From contig NZ_CP090419.1 of assembly GCF_032716425.1 (NCBI RefSeq), positions 1,165,001 to 1,229,000 of the forward strand: DNA of 64,000 nucleotides. The letters run 5' to 3'. The notes below the pieces were generated by a model, which ran no database searches, had not been told where the DNA came from, and saw only the letters and a list, made by a program, of their open reading frames with translations. Positions 47,831 to 57,494 of the stretch are shown here, in pieces. The DNA comes from Pseudoalteromonas sp. N1230-9 (GTDB lineage: Bacteria > Pseudomonadota > Gammaproteobacteria > Enterobacterales > Alteromonadaceae). A program made the translations under genes and the position numbers. Positions within the stretch are counted from its first letter, which is position 1. Every line of letters begins with the position of its first letter.

Positions 47831-48589
47831 TTAACGATTATTCGCTTCTCGCGTTGCTTTAGCATGTTCACTTAGTTCAGGTAAGCCAAGTTTATCGTAG
47901 CTTTTTACCATGATCTCAAGAGCTTGATCTAAGTAGCTACTTTGTGAGTAATGCTCAACTACATATTTACCGCGGTTTGCAGCCGCAAGGTAAGCCTCGC
48001 GCTCATAATAGTATTGCGCTACTTTTAATTCATAGCGAGCCATTTTATTTAAAAGCCACACCAAACGTTTTTTAGCTTCTGGGGCATAAGCGCTATCAGG
48101 GAAGCGTTTTAGTAGTGTTGATAAGTCAGTAAATGCAACGCGAGTACGATTTGCGTCTCTGTCAGCGCGGTCTACACCAAAATATTCCTGAAATGCATTT
48201 TCATCCGCTTTAATATTAACTAAGCCACGCATGTAATACATGTAATCTAAGTCTTTGTGATTTGGATTAAGGCGAATAAAGCGATCAATAGTTGCCAGTG
48301 CCTGCTCGGTATTTCCTGATTGATAATGTGCATACACTAAGTCCATTTGCACTTGTTTTGACAAAGGTCCAAATGGATAGCGTGAATCAATTGCGCTTAA
48401 AAGTTCAATTGCACGGGCATAAAGACCTGAGTCTAATGTTTCTTTTGCATCTTCGTATAAAGCTTGCGCAGATTTATTAGGAACGCGTTGTATATCTTCT
48501 TGATCAGGCGCTGATGAACAGGCACCTAAGCCAAGTAATGAAACTGAAAAAACTATGGCGAACGCACGTTTCCCTATTTTATTTATCAT
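47831..48589 (-). CDS. bamD: Outer membrane protein assembly factor BamD
   Basis: 252 residues. Lipoprotein signal with lipobox LGAC (C24), then five TPR-like helical pairs: ALYEDAKETLDSGLYARAIELL, AHYQSGNTEQALATIDRFIRLNPNHKDLDYMYYMRGL, and YYEREAYLAAANRGKYVVEHY. BamD is the essential lipoprotein of the beta-barrel assembly machine with BamA. It diverges from rluD, the common arrangement. Confidence 0.96.
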   Translation of the reverse strand: MINKIGKRAFAIVFSVSLLGLGACSSAPDQEDIQRVPNKSAQALYEDAKETLDSGLYARAIELLSAIDSRYPFGPLSKQVQMDLVYAHYQSGNTEQALATIDRFIRLNPNHKDLDYMYYMRGLVNIKADENAFQEYFGVDRADRDANRTRVAFTDLSTLLKRFPDSAYAPEAKKRLVWLLNKMARYELKVAQYYYEREAYLAAANRGKYVVEHYSQSSYLDQALEIMVKSYDKLGLPELSEHAKATREANNR

Positions 48590-48713
48590 TTTATTTATTA
48601 CCTTTGATGTCTTCGGCTAGGCCAAGTGAGGAAAACCGAGTAAACTATACGTATTAAAGCGATTCTAACCCAGTCGAGCAAAGCTTGCACTGGTAAATTG
48701 GGTAAAGTTACTA

Positions 48714-49691
48714 ATGTCAGAGCAAATTTCTCTCCAAGCCGAGGTTCCAATAGACCTTGGCGGTAAACGTCTAGACCAAGTATTGGCACAATTGTTCCCT
48801 GATTATTCTCGTTCACGTATAAAAACGTGGATTTTAGATGATAAAATAACCGTTAACGGTGAAATATTAAACACACCGCGTGAAAAACTACTCGGTGGCG
48901 AAACGGTGAGTGTCGAAACAACCATCGAAGCTCCGCGTGAGTACGAAGCACAAAATATCAAATTAAACATCGTTTATGAAGATGATGATATTTTAGTGAT
49001 CAATAAACCAATGGGTTTAGTTGTTCATCCTGGTGCGGGTAATCCTGATGGCACCGTATTGAATGCATTATTACACCATTATCCTGATATCATTAACGTG
49101 CCTCGTGCTGGTATTGTGCACCGTTTAGATAAAGACACCACAGGTTTAATGGTGGTAGCAAAGACAATTCCTGCGCAAACACATTTGGTATCTGCTTTAC
49201 AAAAGCGTGAAAATTTCACCCGTGAATATGAAGCAATTTGTAATGGTTCAATGACAGCTGGTGGCATGGTTGAAAAACCAATTGGCCGTCATGCAACTAA
49301 ACGAACTCATATGGCCGTGCATGAGATGGGAAAACCCGCGGTTACTCACTATCGGGTTGCAGAAAAATTTAGAGCACATACACGCTTACGTTTACGCTTA
49401 GAAACCGGTCGTACTCACCAAATTCGTGTACACATGGCTTATTTGAATCACCCGCTAGTAGGCGATCAATTATACGGAGGCCGTCCACGTCCACCTAAAG
49501 GTGCAACACCAGAGTTGTTTCAAATGCTTCGTGAGTTTAAGCGCCAAGCATTGCATGCAGTTAAGCTGTCAATTGCTCACCCGATCACTGGCGAGATGAT
49601 GACATGGCAGGCACCGATTCCTGATGATATGGCTGCGATGACAGAAGCTTTACGCGCAGACACCAAAGCAAACCCTAATATCGAGTTTTAA
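48714..49691 (+). CDS. rluD: 23S rRNA pseudouridine synthase RluD
   Basis: 325 residues. N-terminal S4 RNA-binding domain (18-80), then the RluA-type catalytic domain with D139 in HRLDKDTTGL at exactly the E. coli position. TRTHQIRVHMAYLNHPLVGDQLYGG is the conserved C-terminal block. It modifies U1911, U1915 and U1917 of 23S rRNA in E. coli. Followed after 5 bp by pgeF. Confidence 0.96.
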   Translation: MSEQISLQAEVPIDLGGKRLDQVLAQLFPDYSRSRIKTWILDDKITVNGEILNTPREKLLGGETVSVETTIEAPREYEAQNIKLNIVYEDDDILVINKPMGLVVHPGAGNPDGTVLNALLHHYPDIINVPRAGIVHRLDKDTTGLMVVAKTIPAQTHLVSALQKRENFTREYEAICNGSMTAGGMVEKPIGRHATKRTHMAVHEMGKPAVTHYRVAEKFRAHTRLRLRLETGRTHQIRVHMAYLNHPLVGDQLYGGRPRPPKGATPELFQMLREFKRQALHAVKLSIAHPITGEMMTWQAPIPDDMAAMTEALRADTKANPNIEF

Positions 49692-49696
49692 GCGTT

Positions 49697-50419
49697 ATGA
49701 TCACACCAGCATGGACTGCCCCAAAAACAATTAGCGCACTGAGTACCACCCGCAAGGGCGGTGTTTCTGTTGCACCTTTTGATAGTTTTAATGTGGGGTT
49801 ACATGTTGGTGATGATGAGCAAGCCGTGCTTGCAAATCGAGAGCAGCTAACAAACCAGTTGCCAAATCCTGCTGTGTGGTTAAATCAAATTCATAGCAGT
49901 GACGTCGTGGTGATTGATGAAGACAGTGACTTAAACCAAGCCCGCTCTGCTGACGCGCTCTACACCCGTTTAGCAAAACAGCCGCTTGCGATAATGACCG
50001 CGGATTGCTTACCTGTGTTACTTAGCTCAACCTCTGGTGATGAAATAGCCGCGATACATGGCGGCTGGCGAGGTTTAGCACAAGGCATATTGGCCAATAC
50101 GCTTACCCATTTTAAAGCCTTGCCAAACGATATTATTGCTTGGTTTGGCCCTGCCATTGGCCCTTCAGAGTTTGAAGTAGGGCAAGAAGTAAAAGCGTGC
50201 TTTTGTGAGCTAAATGCTAACCATCAACATGCATTTACGCCTAGAGGTGATAAATATTTAGCTGATATTTATTTACTTGCTCGCCAGCAATTAGCGCAAT
50301 TAGGTGTGGTAAATATTTTTGGTGGCGAGTACTGTACTGTTAGTGATAAGTCACAGTTTTTCTCTTACCGCCGCGATGGCGAAACAGGGCGTATGGCAAG
50401 TTTGATCTGGCGCAATTAA
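49697..50419 (+). CDS. pgeF: Peptidoglycan editing factor PgeF (YfiH, laccase domain)
   Basis: 240 residues of the DUF152 family. The metal ligands of the family are visible: His in NQIHSSDVV, Cys in TADCLPVLL and His in AIHGGWRGL. Also known as YfiH; reported as a multi-copper polyphenol oxidase or purine nucleosidase-like, and in E. coli as an enzyme that prevents misincorporated L-Ser in peptidoglycan. The rluD-pgeF-clpB order is E. coli-like. Shares a transcript with rluD. Confidence 0.93.
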   Translation: MITPAWTAPKTISALSTTRKGGVSVAPFDSFNVGLHVGDDEQAVLANREQLTNQLPNPAVWLNQIHSSDVVVIDEDSDLNQARSADALYTRLAKQPLAIMTADCLPVLLSSTSGDEIAAIHGGWRGLAQGILANTLTHFKALPNDIIAWFGPAIGPSEFEVGQEVKACFCELNANHQHAFTPRGDKYLADIYLLARQQLAQLGVVNIFGGEYCTVSDKSQFFSYRRDGETGRMASLIWRN

Positions 50420-50453
50420 TACCACTTTTTTGCGATTAAATTATCGTCTCTTA

Positions 50454-50480
50454 CTTGAACAAATCATTAAGCATACCCAT
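50454..50480 (+). promoter_or_regulatory. Sigma-32 heat-shock promoter of clpB
   Basis: CTTGAAC, 15 bp, CCCAT then TAAT. Close to the sigma-32 consensus CTTGAAA and CCCCATNT, 37 bp before the clpB start. ClpB is a classic heat-shock gene. Confidence 0.7.
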
Positions 50481-50517
50481 TAATTAAGCAATTAGATTTT
50501 TTAATAGGTAAACCCTC

Positions 50518-53094
50518 ATGCGTTTAGATAGATTTACAAGTAAATTTCAATCTGCGCTTTCAGATGCGCAGTCATTAGCGCTTGGGCGCGATCATCAATT
50601 TATTGAGCCAGTACACTTGATGTATTCTTTGCTTCAGCAAAATGGCTCGAGTGTGCGTGCGCTGTTAGCTCAAGCAGGCGTGAGTGCTGATGAATTAAAC
50701 ACCAAGTTATCGCAAGAAATCGAGAAACTATTTAAAGTTGAAGGTATTGGCGGCGATGTTCAACTATCAAATAACATGGTTTCGTTGATAAACCTGTGTG
50801 ATAAATACGCGCAAAAACGTAAAGATAAATTTATCTCAAGTGAGCTATTTGTTCTTGCAGCATGCGAAGACAAAGGTCCACTAGGTGATATTTTTAAAGC
50901 ACTTAATATTACTTCGAGTAAAATTGAAGCAGCAATCGAGGCTATTCGTGGTGGCCAAAAAGTGGATGACCCTAATGCTGAAGAAACTCGTCAGGCATTA
51001 AAAAAATTCACAATCGATCTCACTGAGCGCGCAGAGCAAGGCAAGCTAGACCCTGTGATTGGCCGCGATGATGAGATACGCCGCACGATTCAAGTATTAC
51101 AACGTCGTACCAAAAATAACCCTGTACTAATTGGTGAGCCAGGTGTGGGTAAAACGGCGATTGCCGAAGGCTTAGCGCAACGCATCATTAATGGTGAAGT
51201 GCCTGAGGGGCTAAAGAGCAAACGCGTTTTATCGCTTGATTTAGGTGCCTTGGTCGCAGGCGCCAAATACCGTGGTGAATTTGAAGAGCGTTTAAAGTCA
51301 GTACTGAATGAACTTGCCAAAGAAGAAGGCCAAGTGATCCTCTTTATTGATGAAATTCATACCATGGTGGGTGCAGGCAAAACGGATGGTGCGATGGATG
51401 CGGGTAACATGTTAAAACCTGCTCTTGCACGTGGTGAGCTTCACTGTGTGGGTGCGACGACCCTTGATGAGTATCGTCAATACATCGAAAAAGATGCAGC
51501 ACTTGAGCGTCGTTTTCAAAAAGTGTTTGTTGATGAGCCATCAGTTGAAGATACCATTGCAATTTTACGTGGCTTAAAAGAGCGCTATGAATTACATCAC
51601 TCAGTTGATATTACCGATCCGGCCATCGTTGCTGCAGCGCAGTTATCGCATCGTTACATTAGCGATCGTCAATTGCCTGATAAAGCGATTGACCTCATTG
51701 ATGAAGCTGGCTCGTCGATTCGTTTGCAAATTGACTCAAAGCCAGAGTCTTTAGATAAGCTTGAGCGCCGTATTATCCAGTTGAAGTTGGAAGATAATGC
51801 CCTTGCTAAAGAAAAAGACGAAGCGAGCCAAAAACGCCGCACCGAAATGCAAGAGCTGATCACTGAACTGGAAGCGCAATACCGCGAGCTAGACGAAGTG
51901 TGGAATGCCGAGAAAGCATCATTACAAGGCACGCAAGTGATTAAAGCTGAGCTTGAACAGGCGCGTCTTGATTTAGACGTGGCACGTCGTGCTAGTGACT
52001 TACAGCGCATGTCAGAACTTCAATATGGTCGTATTCCTGAACTTGAGCGTAAACTCGACCTTGCATCACAAGCGGAAATGCAAGAAATGAGCTTACTAAA
52101 AAACCAAGTTGGTGAAGATGAAATTGCGGAGATTTTATCGCGTTGGACAGGTATTCCTGTATCGAAAATGCTGCAAGGTGAGCGCGAAAAGTTACTGCAA
52201 ATGGAAGATCAATTGCATCATAAAGTAATTGGTCAAGATGAAGCGGTTGTGGCTGTGGCTAATGCCATTCGCCGTTCTCGCGCAGGGCTTGCTGATCCAA
52301 ATCGTCCAATTGGTTCATTCTTATTTTTAGGCCCAACAGGGGTGGGTAAAACTGAGCTGACTAAAGCGTTGGCTAGTTTTATGTTTGATACTGAAGATGC
52401 CATGGTGCGCATCGATATGTCAGAGTTTATGGAAAAACACTCGGTTGCACGTTTAGTGGGTGCGCCTCCAGGCTATGTAGGTTATGAAGAGGGTGGCTAT
52501 TTAACCGAAGCCGTGCGTCGTCGTCCGTATTCAGTTATTTTACTGGATGAGGTTGAAAAAGCGCACCCTGATGTATTTAACATCTTACTACAAGTTCTTG
52601 ATGATGGCCGCTTAACGGATGGTCAGGGTCGCACCGTTGACTTTAAAAATACCGTTATCATTATGACCTCTAACTTAGGCTCGGACATTATCCAAGAGCA
52701 AGCAGGTTCAAATGACTATGCGACCTTAAAAGAGAAAGTGATGGGCGTTTTAGTGAGTCAGTTCCGTCCAGAGTTTATTAACCGTATTGATGAAACGGTG
52801 GTATTCCATCCACTTGCCAACGAGCACATTAAAGAAATCGCTGATATTCAGTTAAGTAAGCTTCGTGAGCGTTTAACTGAAAAAGGCTATCTTCTTGAAG
52901 TGACCGATGCTGCCCTAGAGGGCATTGCCGCAAGTGGCTTTGATCCGGTTTATGGGGCAAGGCCTTTAAAACGCGCTATTCAACATACCATTGAAAACCC
53001 GTTGGCGCAGCGCTTATTAGCTGGAGATTATCAGCCAGGTGCCATTATTCATATTGATGCCGATGAAAATGGATTGGTTTTTTCTAATCGCTAA
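50518..53094 (+). CDS. clpB: ATP-dependent disaggregase ClpB
   Basis: 858 residues, the full E. coli length. Clp N domain (1-145), first AAA+ module with Walker A GEPGVGKT (206-213), the coiled-coil M domain (about 410-525, rich in Glu/Lys/Arg), second AAA+ with GPTGVGKT (near 605) and a C-terminal small domain. It resolves aggregates with DnaK. No IGF-type ClpP-binding loop is expected in ClpB. A sigma-32 promoter precedes it. Confidence 0.98.
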   Translation: MRLDRFTSKFQSALSDAQSLALGRDHQFIEPVHLMYSLLQQNGSSVRALLAQAGVSADELNTKLSQEIEKLFKVEGIGGDVQLSNNMVSLINLCDKYAQKRKDKFISSELFVLAACEDKGPLGDIFKALNITSSKIEAAIEAIRGGQKVDDPNAEETRQALKKFTIDLTERAEQGKLDPVIGRDDEIRRTIQVLQRRTKNNPVLIGEPGVGKTAIAEGLAQRIINGEVPEGLKSKRVLSLDLGALVAGAKYRGEFEERLKSVLNELAKEEGQVILFIDEIHTMVGAGKTDGAMDAGNMLKPALARGELHCVGATTLDEYRQYIEKDAALERRFQKVFVDEPSVEDTIAILRGLKERYELHHSVDITDPAIVAAAQLSHRYISDRQLPDKAIDLIDEAGSSIRLQIDSKPESLDKLERRIIQLKLEDNALAKEKDEASQKRRTEMQELITELEAQYRELDEVWNAEKASLQGTQVIKAELEQARLDLDVARRASDLQRMSELQYGRIPELERKLDLASQAEMQEMSLLKNQVGEDEIAEILSRWTGIPVSKMLQGEREKLLQMEDQLHHKVIGQDEAVVAVANAIRRSRAGLADPNRPIGSFLFLGPTGVGKTELTKALASFMFDTEDAMVRIDMSEFMEKHSVARLVGAPPGYVGYEEGGYLTEAVRRRPYSVILLDEVEKAHPDVFNILLQVLDDGRLTDGQGRTVDFKNTVIIMTSNLGSDIIQEQAGSNDYATLKEKVMGVLVSQFRPEFINRIDETVVFHPLANEHIKEIADIQLSKLRERLTEKGYLLEVTDAALEGIAASGFDPVYGARPLKRAIQHTIENPLAQRLLAGDYQPGAIIHIDADENGLVFSNR

Positions 53095-53109
53095 ATTAAC
53101 CGCATATAA

Positions 53110-53140
53110 AAAAGCCGCATCAATTGATGCGGCTTTGTTT
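53110..53140. terminator. Bidirectional terminator between clpB and the Aer-like gene
   Basis: Palindrome AAGCCGCATCA / TGATGCGGCTT around AT, with A runs left and TTTGTTTTT right. Confidence 0.85.
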
Positions 53141-53153
53141 TTATCAATATATT

Positions 53154-54701
53154 TTATACTTTAAAAGTTAACAGCATATCGTTCACTTTGCGTGAGCCCT
53201 CAACGAGGCCCGCAGCATCTTTTGCTACGTTGTAGCTTAGCTTTAAGTTTTCTTCGCTGTGTCCTTTGATACTGTCTACATTTGTACGAATATCAACACT
53301 GACCACTTGTTGCTCTTCCGCAGCAGTTGAAATCTCTGTTGCAAGGCTAGAGATCTCATCAATTTGCGCAAAAATACTAGCAAGCTCGGTTTGTGTATGT
53401 GTAGTTGTGCTTACACAGCTATCAGCTTGCTCTTTAGTTGATTGCATTACTTTTGACCAACTGAATAAAGTATCTTGAATTTCTTTGATTGAGCTGTGAA
53501 TTTGTGACGTCGCATTTTGAGTACGAGATGAAAGAGCTCGTACCTCATCGGCTACCACAGCAAAGCCGCGACCATGCTCGCCAGCACGGGCGGCTTCAAT
53601 AGCTGCATTGAGTGCTAATAAGTTGGTTTGCTCTGCAATACCTTCAATTTCACTCATAACTTGGCCGATTTTATCCGCCTCACTGGCTAGGGAGTTAGCC
53701 GTGGTTGCAGCTTGTTCAACTTGGTTTGCAAGTGCAGACACCATGCTGCTGTTATCTTCTATGTGTAGCTTAATGTCGTTACAGCTTTGATAAGTCGTAT
53801 TTACTTTCTCTGCTGTGTGGTGTGTATTTGCAGATATTTCACCAATGGTTGCACTCATTTGCGTCATTGCTGTTGCAATATCACCTAGGCGTTGACCTTG
53901 GGCTGCAATTCCTTGCTCAGTTAATGAAGATTGTCTATCTAAATTTGTAGCAATATCTTTAAATGAATAGGTCGAATCTTTAATACGGCCAAGAACCGTA
54001 CGCAGTTTTGCTGCTAACATTTGCTGATTATAGGCCGCAACACTAAATGGATGAGCGCCTGAATACACATAACGAGACACAGAGTCAAACTCAGCACGCT
54101 GTTTTTTAAGCTCTGTAGGGGTCACTATTAGCTCGTCATAATTAAGAGCAACAAGAAGTGCTGCAACCATAAAAGTGCTCGCCGCGATGACTGCTGATGT
54201 CAACAAACCAAGCGCAACAATAGCCACAGCTGCGATAACAACAGAAGTGAGTTGTCGCAATGAAATATTTTCACGAAAAGATGAAATAGATTTACCATTA
54301 TTTATTTTTTCGTATAGTGTCATGGCTCGTGTTTTGAGCTCTTCTGATGGTTTTGTGCGTACTGATTGATAGCCAACTAATTGCCCGTGTTCATAAATAG
54401 GGGTTACGAATGCATCAACCCAATAATATCGACCATCTTTACAGCGGTTTTTCACCATGCCTCGCCATGAGTGACCTTGTTTGAGTTTTTCCCACATCTC
54501 CTTAAATGCAGCTTTTGGCATATCTGGGTGCCTAACCATATTGTGATTCTTACCCAGCAGCTCTTCCTCGCTATAGCCTGCGATGGTGCAAAACTCTTTG
54601 TTTACGTAGGTGATTACTCCACGTAAATCGGTTGTTGAGACAAGCTCTTGATGTTCAGAGTAGATTACTTCCTGATTGATTGTTTCTTGACCACGACGCA
54701 T
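53154..54701 (-). CDS. aer: Aer-like PAS-domain methyl-accepting chemotaxis protein
   Basis: 515 residues. N-terminal PAS domain of the Aer type (about 15-125: [24 protein letters not shown]...[22 protein letters not shown]), where FAD senses redox state in E. coli Aer. One or two hydrophobic helices (about 150-185) replace a periplasmic sensor domain. The C-terminal signalling tip reads [32 protein letters not shown]. It should signal to CheA/W for energy taxis. Alone on the minus strand, with an FNR-like box upstream. Confidence 0.88.
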   Translation of the reverse strand: MRRGQETINQEVIYSEHQELVSTTDLRGVITYVNKEFCTIAGYSEEELLGKNHNMVRHPDMPKAAFKEMWEKLKQGHSWRGMVKNRCKDGRYYWVDAFVTPIYEHGQLVGYQSVRTKPSEELKTRAMTLYEKINNGKSISSFRENISLRQLTSVVIAAVAIVALGLLTSAVIAASTFMVAALLVALNYDELIVTPTELKKQRAEFDSVSRYVYSGAHPFSVAAYNQQMLAAKLRTVLGRIKDSTYSFKDIATNLDRQSSLTEQGIAAQGQRLGDIATAMTQMSATIGEISANTHHTAEKVNTTYQSCNDIKLHIEDNSSMVSALANQVEQAATTANSLASEADKIGQVMSEIEGIAEQTNLLALNAAIEAARAGEHGRGFAVVADEVRALSSRTQNATSQIHSSIKEIQDTLFSWSKVMQSTKEQADSCVSTTTHTQTELASIFAQIDEISSLATEISTAAEEQQVVSVDIRTNVDSIKGHSEENLKLSYNVAKDAAGLVEGSRKVNDMLLTFKV

Positions 54702-55121
54702 TTTAGTCCTTGAAATGTACTTTTTTACTATGTGCGGATTATAGTCTCAGAAAAATGTAAGGGAAGAGTAACCATGTTAATTAAGTGAAACTTTGAATTA
54801 TTTCATATAAATATTGATCTAGAACAATGTCTTGTCTGAAAACATGTGTTTATGACTTAACCAAAAGGTCGTAATTGAAATAAATTTTATTGGCATGAGG
54901 TCTCATTATTGATTAGCGAAACAATTTCGCATCAATGAAGTGCTATCAAAGCAATTGTATTATAGTTATCTGAATGGCAAGATGATGACTAAGTGATGGA
55001 GTTGTCAGGGTATCGACATTAATTACAGTTGCATGGATAGAGATTCTAATTTTTCTCTTGAGAATTTATATTCTGCCCCCATACACTTGGGATTAAAGCC
55101 ACGTGGCTCGAGGAAGCATTT
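54702..55121. other. 420-bp divergent intergenic region between aer and gshA
   Basis: No gene seen. It holds a leftward -10-like TATAAT (minus strand, 54738-54743), an FNR-like box (54814-54827) and an imperfect hairpin at 54908-54936 (ATTGAT / ATCAAT plus GCGAA / TTCGC with a 2-nt bulge) without a T run. The gshA promoter could not be placed with confidence. Confidence 0.5.
54814..54827. promoter_or_regulatory. FNR/ANR-like box upstream of the aer homologue
   Basis: TTGATCTAGAACAA, one mismatch to TTGAT-N4-ATCAA. It is 113 bp before the aer start, near -90 relative to the TATAAT noted in the intergenic region, close to a class I position. The core is identical over 13 bases with the ompW box. 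Confidence 0.55.
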
Positions 55122-56699
55122 TTGATAAAACATGATTTAAACAAAACGCTACAAGCGTTATCGGCACACTATCCAACCGCAATTAATGGGATTAAGCGTG
55201 GCATCGAGCGAGAAGCATTAAGAATTAAACCTAACGGTGTTATTTCAAAGAAGGGGCATCCTCAAGGAGTAGGGTGCGCACTGACCAATGATCATATAAC
55301 TACAGATTTTTCAGAATCTTTATTAGAGTTTATTACGCCAGTTAGTACCTCACCTGAGCAAACATTAGCGCAGCTTAAAGATTTACAGAAGTTTACCTTG
55401 TCTCAAATGGGTGACGAATTGTTATGGCCTATTAGTATGCCATGCTTTATTGATAACCAAGATGACATTGTGCTGGCGCAATTTGGTGACTCAAATATTG
55501 GTCGCATGAAAACACTCTACCGTGAAGGGCTTAAAAATCGTTATGGTAGTATGATGCAAGCTATTGCAGGTGTGCACTTCAATATTTCGTTCCCTGACAC
55601 GTTATGGCAGGGGCTACATGAGCTAAGTGATAGCACAAAGGACTTAGCAGATTTTATATCAGACGGTTACCTAGGTTTAATTCGTAATTTTAAACGTGAA
55701 CTTTGGTTAATTAGCTATTTATTTGGTGCTTCCCCTGCGTTATGTCATTCTTTTCTTCAAGGGCGTCAAACTGAGCTGCCATTTAAAAAGTTAGGTAAAG
55801 GTACACTTTACTTAGAGGTTGGCACTGCTTTACGTCTTGGTGATTTAGGTTATACGAACAGTGCACAATCTTCTTTACGTGTGATGTACAACTCGTTAGA
55901 TGAATACGTTGCTGGTTTAAAAGAAGCCATTAATACACCATCAAATATTTATAATCATATTGATGATTACACCAGCAAAGCACCAAAACAGCTGAATAAA
56001 AACATTCTCCAAATTGAAAATGAATTCTATTCACCGATTAGGCCTAAACGAAATGCTGCCAGTGGAGAAACCCCTACGGATGCTTTGCTACGAGGTGGAA
56101 TTGAATACATTGAAGTACGTGCCTTAGATGTCAATCCATTTAGTGAAACGGGTATCGACTTACAACAGATCCGCTTTTTAGATGTATTTTTAACTTATTG
56201 CTTGTTAAGTGACTCACCAACGATGGACTGGCAAGAGCAAGGCCTCAGTACTAAAAACCTTGATGCTGTTGTAAACGAAGGGCGTAGTCCTGATTTGCAA
56301 CTGACAAAACAAGGTGAGCAAGTAAGCTTGACGGCATGGGCAATGTCAATATTTGATAAGCTAAAGCCAGTGGCGCAATATATGGATGCTGCCTATGGCG
56401 TAAGTTATTACAGTGAAACAGTCGCAACGCTTGCGACCTGGGTCAGTGAGCCAAATAAAACATTCTCAGGGCGATATATTGATATGTTAGCAAACACTAA
56501 CCAAGATAATGGTGAGTTTGCATTAACACTTGCACAGCAATATAAGCAAAACCACCAAGCTGCTGATTATCAATTTTATGATGACGCTTTTTTAACAGAG
56601 CAAGCATCTAAGTCGGTAGCAAAAGAGCGCGATGTAAAAGCTGAAGATGATGTGTCTTTCACTGCATTTTTAGATGATTACTTTGCAAAGGCGAAGTAA
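55122..56699 (+). CDS. gshA: Glutamate-cysteine ligase
   Basis: 525 residues, gammaproteobacterial GshA type. The N-terminus NGIKRGIEREALRI and the segment TDFSESLLEFITP hold the metal and glutamate binding residues; ALDVNPFSETGIDLQQIRFLDVFLTYCLL is the typical C-terminal block. It makes gamma-glutamylcysteine, the first step to glutathione. Start is TTG at 55122, with AGGAAG 5 nt before it; E. coli gshA also starts with TTG. No gshB nearby. Confidence 0.95.
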   Translation: MIKHDLNKTLQALSAHYPTAINGIKRGIEREALRIKPNGVISKKGHPQGVGCALTNDHITTDFSESLLEFITPVSTSPEQTLAQLKDLQKFTLSQMGDELLWPISMPCFIDNQDDIVLAQFGDSNIGRMKTLYREGLKNRYGSMMQAIAGVHFNISFPDTLWQGLHELSDSTKDLADFISDGYLGLIRNFKRELWLISYLFGASPALCHSFLQGRQTELPFKKLGKGTLYLEVGTALRLGDLGYTNSAQSSLRVMYNSLDEYVAGLKEAINTPSNIYNHIDDYTSKAPKQLNKNILQIENEFYSPIRPKRNAASGETPTDALLRGGIEYIEVRALDVNPFSETGIDLQQIRFLDVFLTYCLLSDSPTMDWQEQGLSTKNLDAVVNEGRSPDLQLTKQGEQVSLTAWAMSIFDKLKPVAQYMDAAYGVSYYSETVATLATWVSEPNKTFSGRYIDMLANTNQDNGEFALTLAQQYKQNHQAADYQFYDDAFLTEQASKSVAKERDVKAEDDVSFTAFLDDYFAKAK

Positions 56700-56719
56700 T
56701 ACATTTTAGGCATAAAAAA

Positions 56720-56741
56720 ACGCAGCCTAGGGAGGCTGCGT
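56720..56741. terminator. Hairpin after gshA
   Basis: 9-bp stem ACGCAGCCT / AGGCTGCGT with a 4-nt loop. The T run is only on the minus strand (A run on the left), so rightward termination is uncertain. Confidence 0.5.
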
Positions 56742-56835
56742 CAAAGATTCTTCAGGGATGAAACAATGCTATACTACTGCATTCATAAGTTCAGACTGAC
56801 CAACTAAGAAAAAGTTCAGCGAGATACATAAAAAA

Positions 56836-57444
56836 ATGAAAAAAAGTATAATTATTTTATCGCTGGCCGCAGCTTTGGCTGGTTGTGCTACAGCTCCTCC
56901 TGAGCAACCTCATGATATTTGTAAAATTTTCGAAGAAAAACCAGATTGGTACTATGATGCTCGCGATGCTCAAGACAAGTGGGGCTCGCCAAAACATGTA
57001 TTAATGAGCATGATGTATCAAGAAAGTTCGTTTCGTCATGATGCAACGCCGCCTATGGAATACTTTCTGTGGATCATCCCAATTGGACGTGTAAGTTCAG
57101 CTTATGGTTACTCACAAGCAAAAACCCCTACATGGTCAGACTATATTCGTGAAACCGGTAACAGCGGTGCAGATAGAGATGATTTCGATGATGCCATCGA
57201 TTTTATGGCGTGGTTTGTTTACAAAACACATAAAGTAAATGGTGTTTCTAAGTGGGATGCTTACGCACAGTACCTTAATTATCATGAAGGGTGGGGCGGT
57301 TATAAACGTGGTACGTATAAAAAGAAAAAATGGTTGATGAGTGTGGCAAATAAAGTTAAGCATCGAGCAAGTCGTTATGGTGCACAACTTAGAAAATGCG
57401 AAGATGAGTTGGATAAAAACTGGTTTGAGCGATTGTTTAGTTAG
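56836..57444 (+). CDS. Lytic-transglycosylase-like (SLT) lipoprotein
   Basis: 202 residues. Lipobox LAGC (C17) after a short signal. The catalytic-type Glu sits in MSMMYQESSFRHDA (about residue 63), followed by SAYGYSQAKTPTWSDY, which resembles the GYGLAQ motif of SLT lysozyme-like domains. Such enzymes cleave peptidoglycan between MurNAc and GlcNAc. The protein is shorter than MltC or MltE, and the later part (WDAYAQYLNYHEGWGGY) matches the family end. Activity is inferred. Confidence 0.8.
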   Translation: MKKSIIILSLAAALAGCATAPPEQPHDICKIFEEKPDWYYDARDAQDKWGSPKHVLMSMMYQESSFRHDATPPMEYFLWIIPIGRVSSAYGYSQAKTPTWSDYIRETGNSGADRDDFDDAIDFMAWFVYKTHKVNGVSKWDAYAQYLNYHEGWGGYKRGTYKKKKWLMSVANKVKHRASRYGAQLRKCEDELDKNWFERLFS

Positions 57445-57457
57445 CACTTATTTAATT

Positions 57458-57485
57458 AAAAAACCCACAATAATGTGGGTTTTTT
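57458..57485. terminator. Bidirectional terminator between SLT lipoprotein and mscS
   Basis: Perfect 12-bp stem AAAAAACCCACA / TGTGGGTTTTTT with a 4-nt loop. Confidence 0.88.
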
Positions 57486-57494
57486 AATGATAAA

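Noticed and set aside
47621..47875. 84-codon frame after glnB
   Set aside because: It runs through the MITE-like element, the terminator and the end of bamD; no coding signal.
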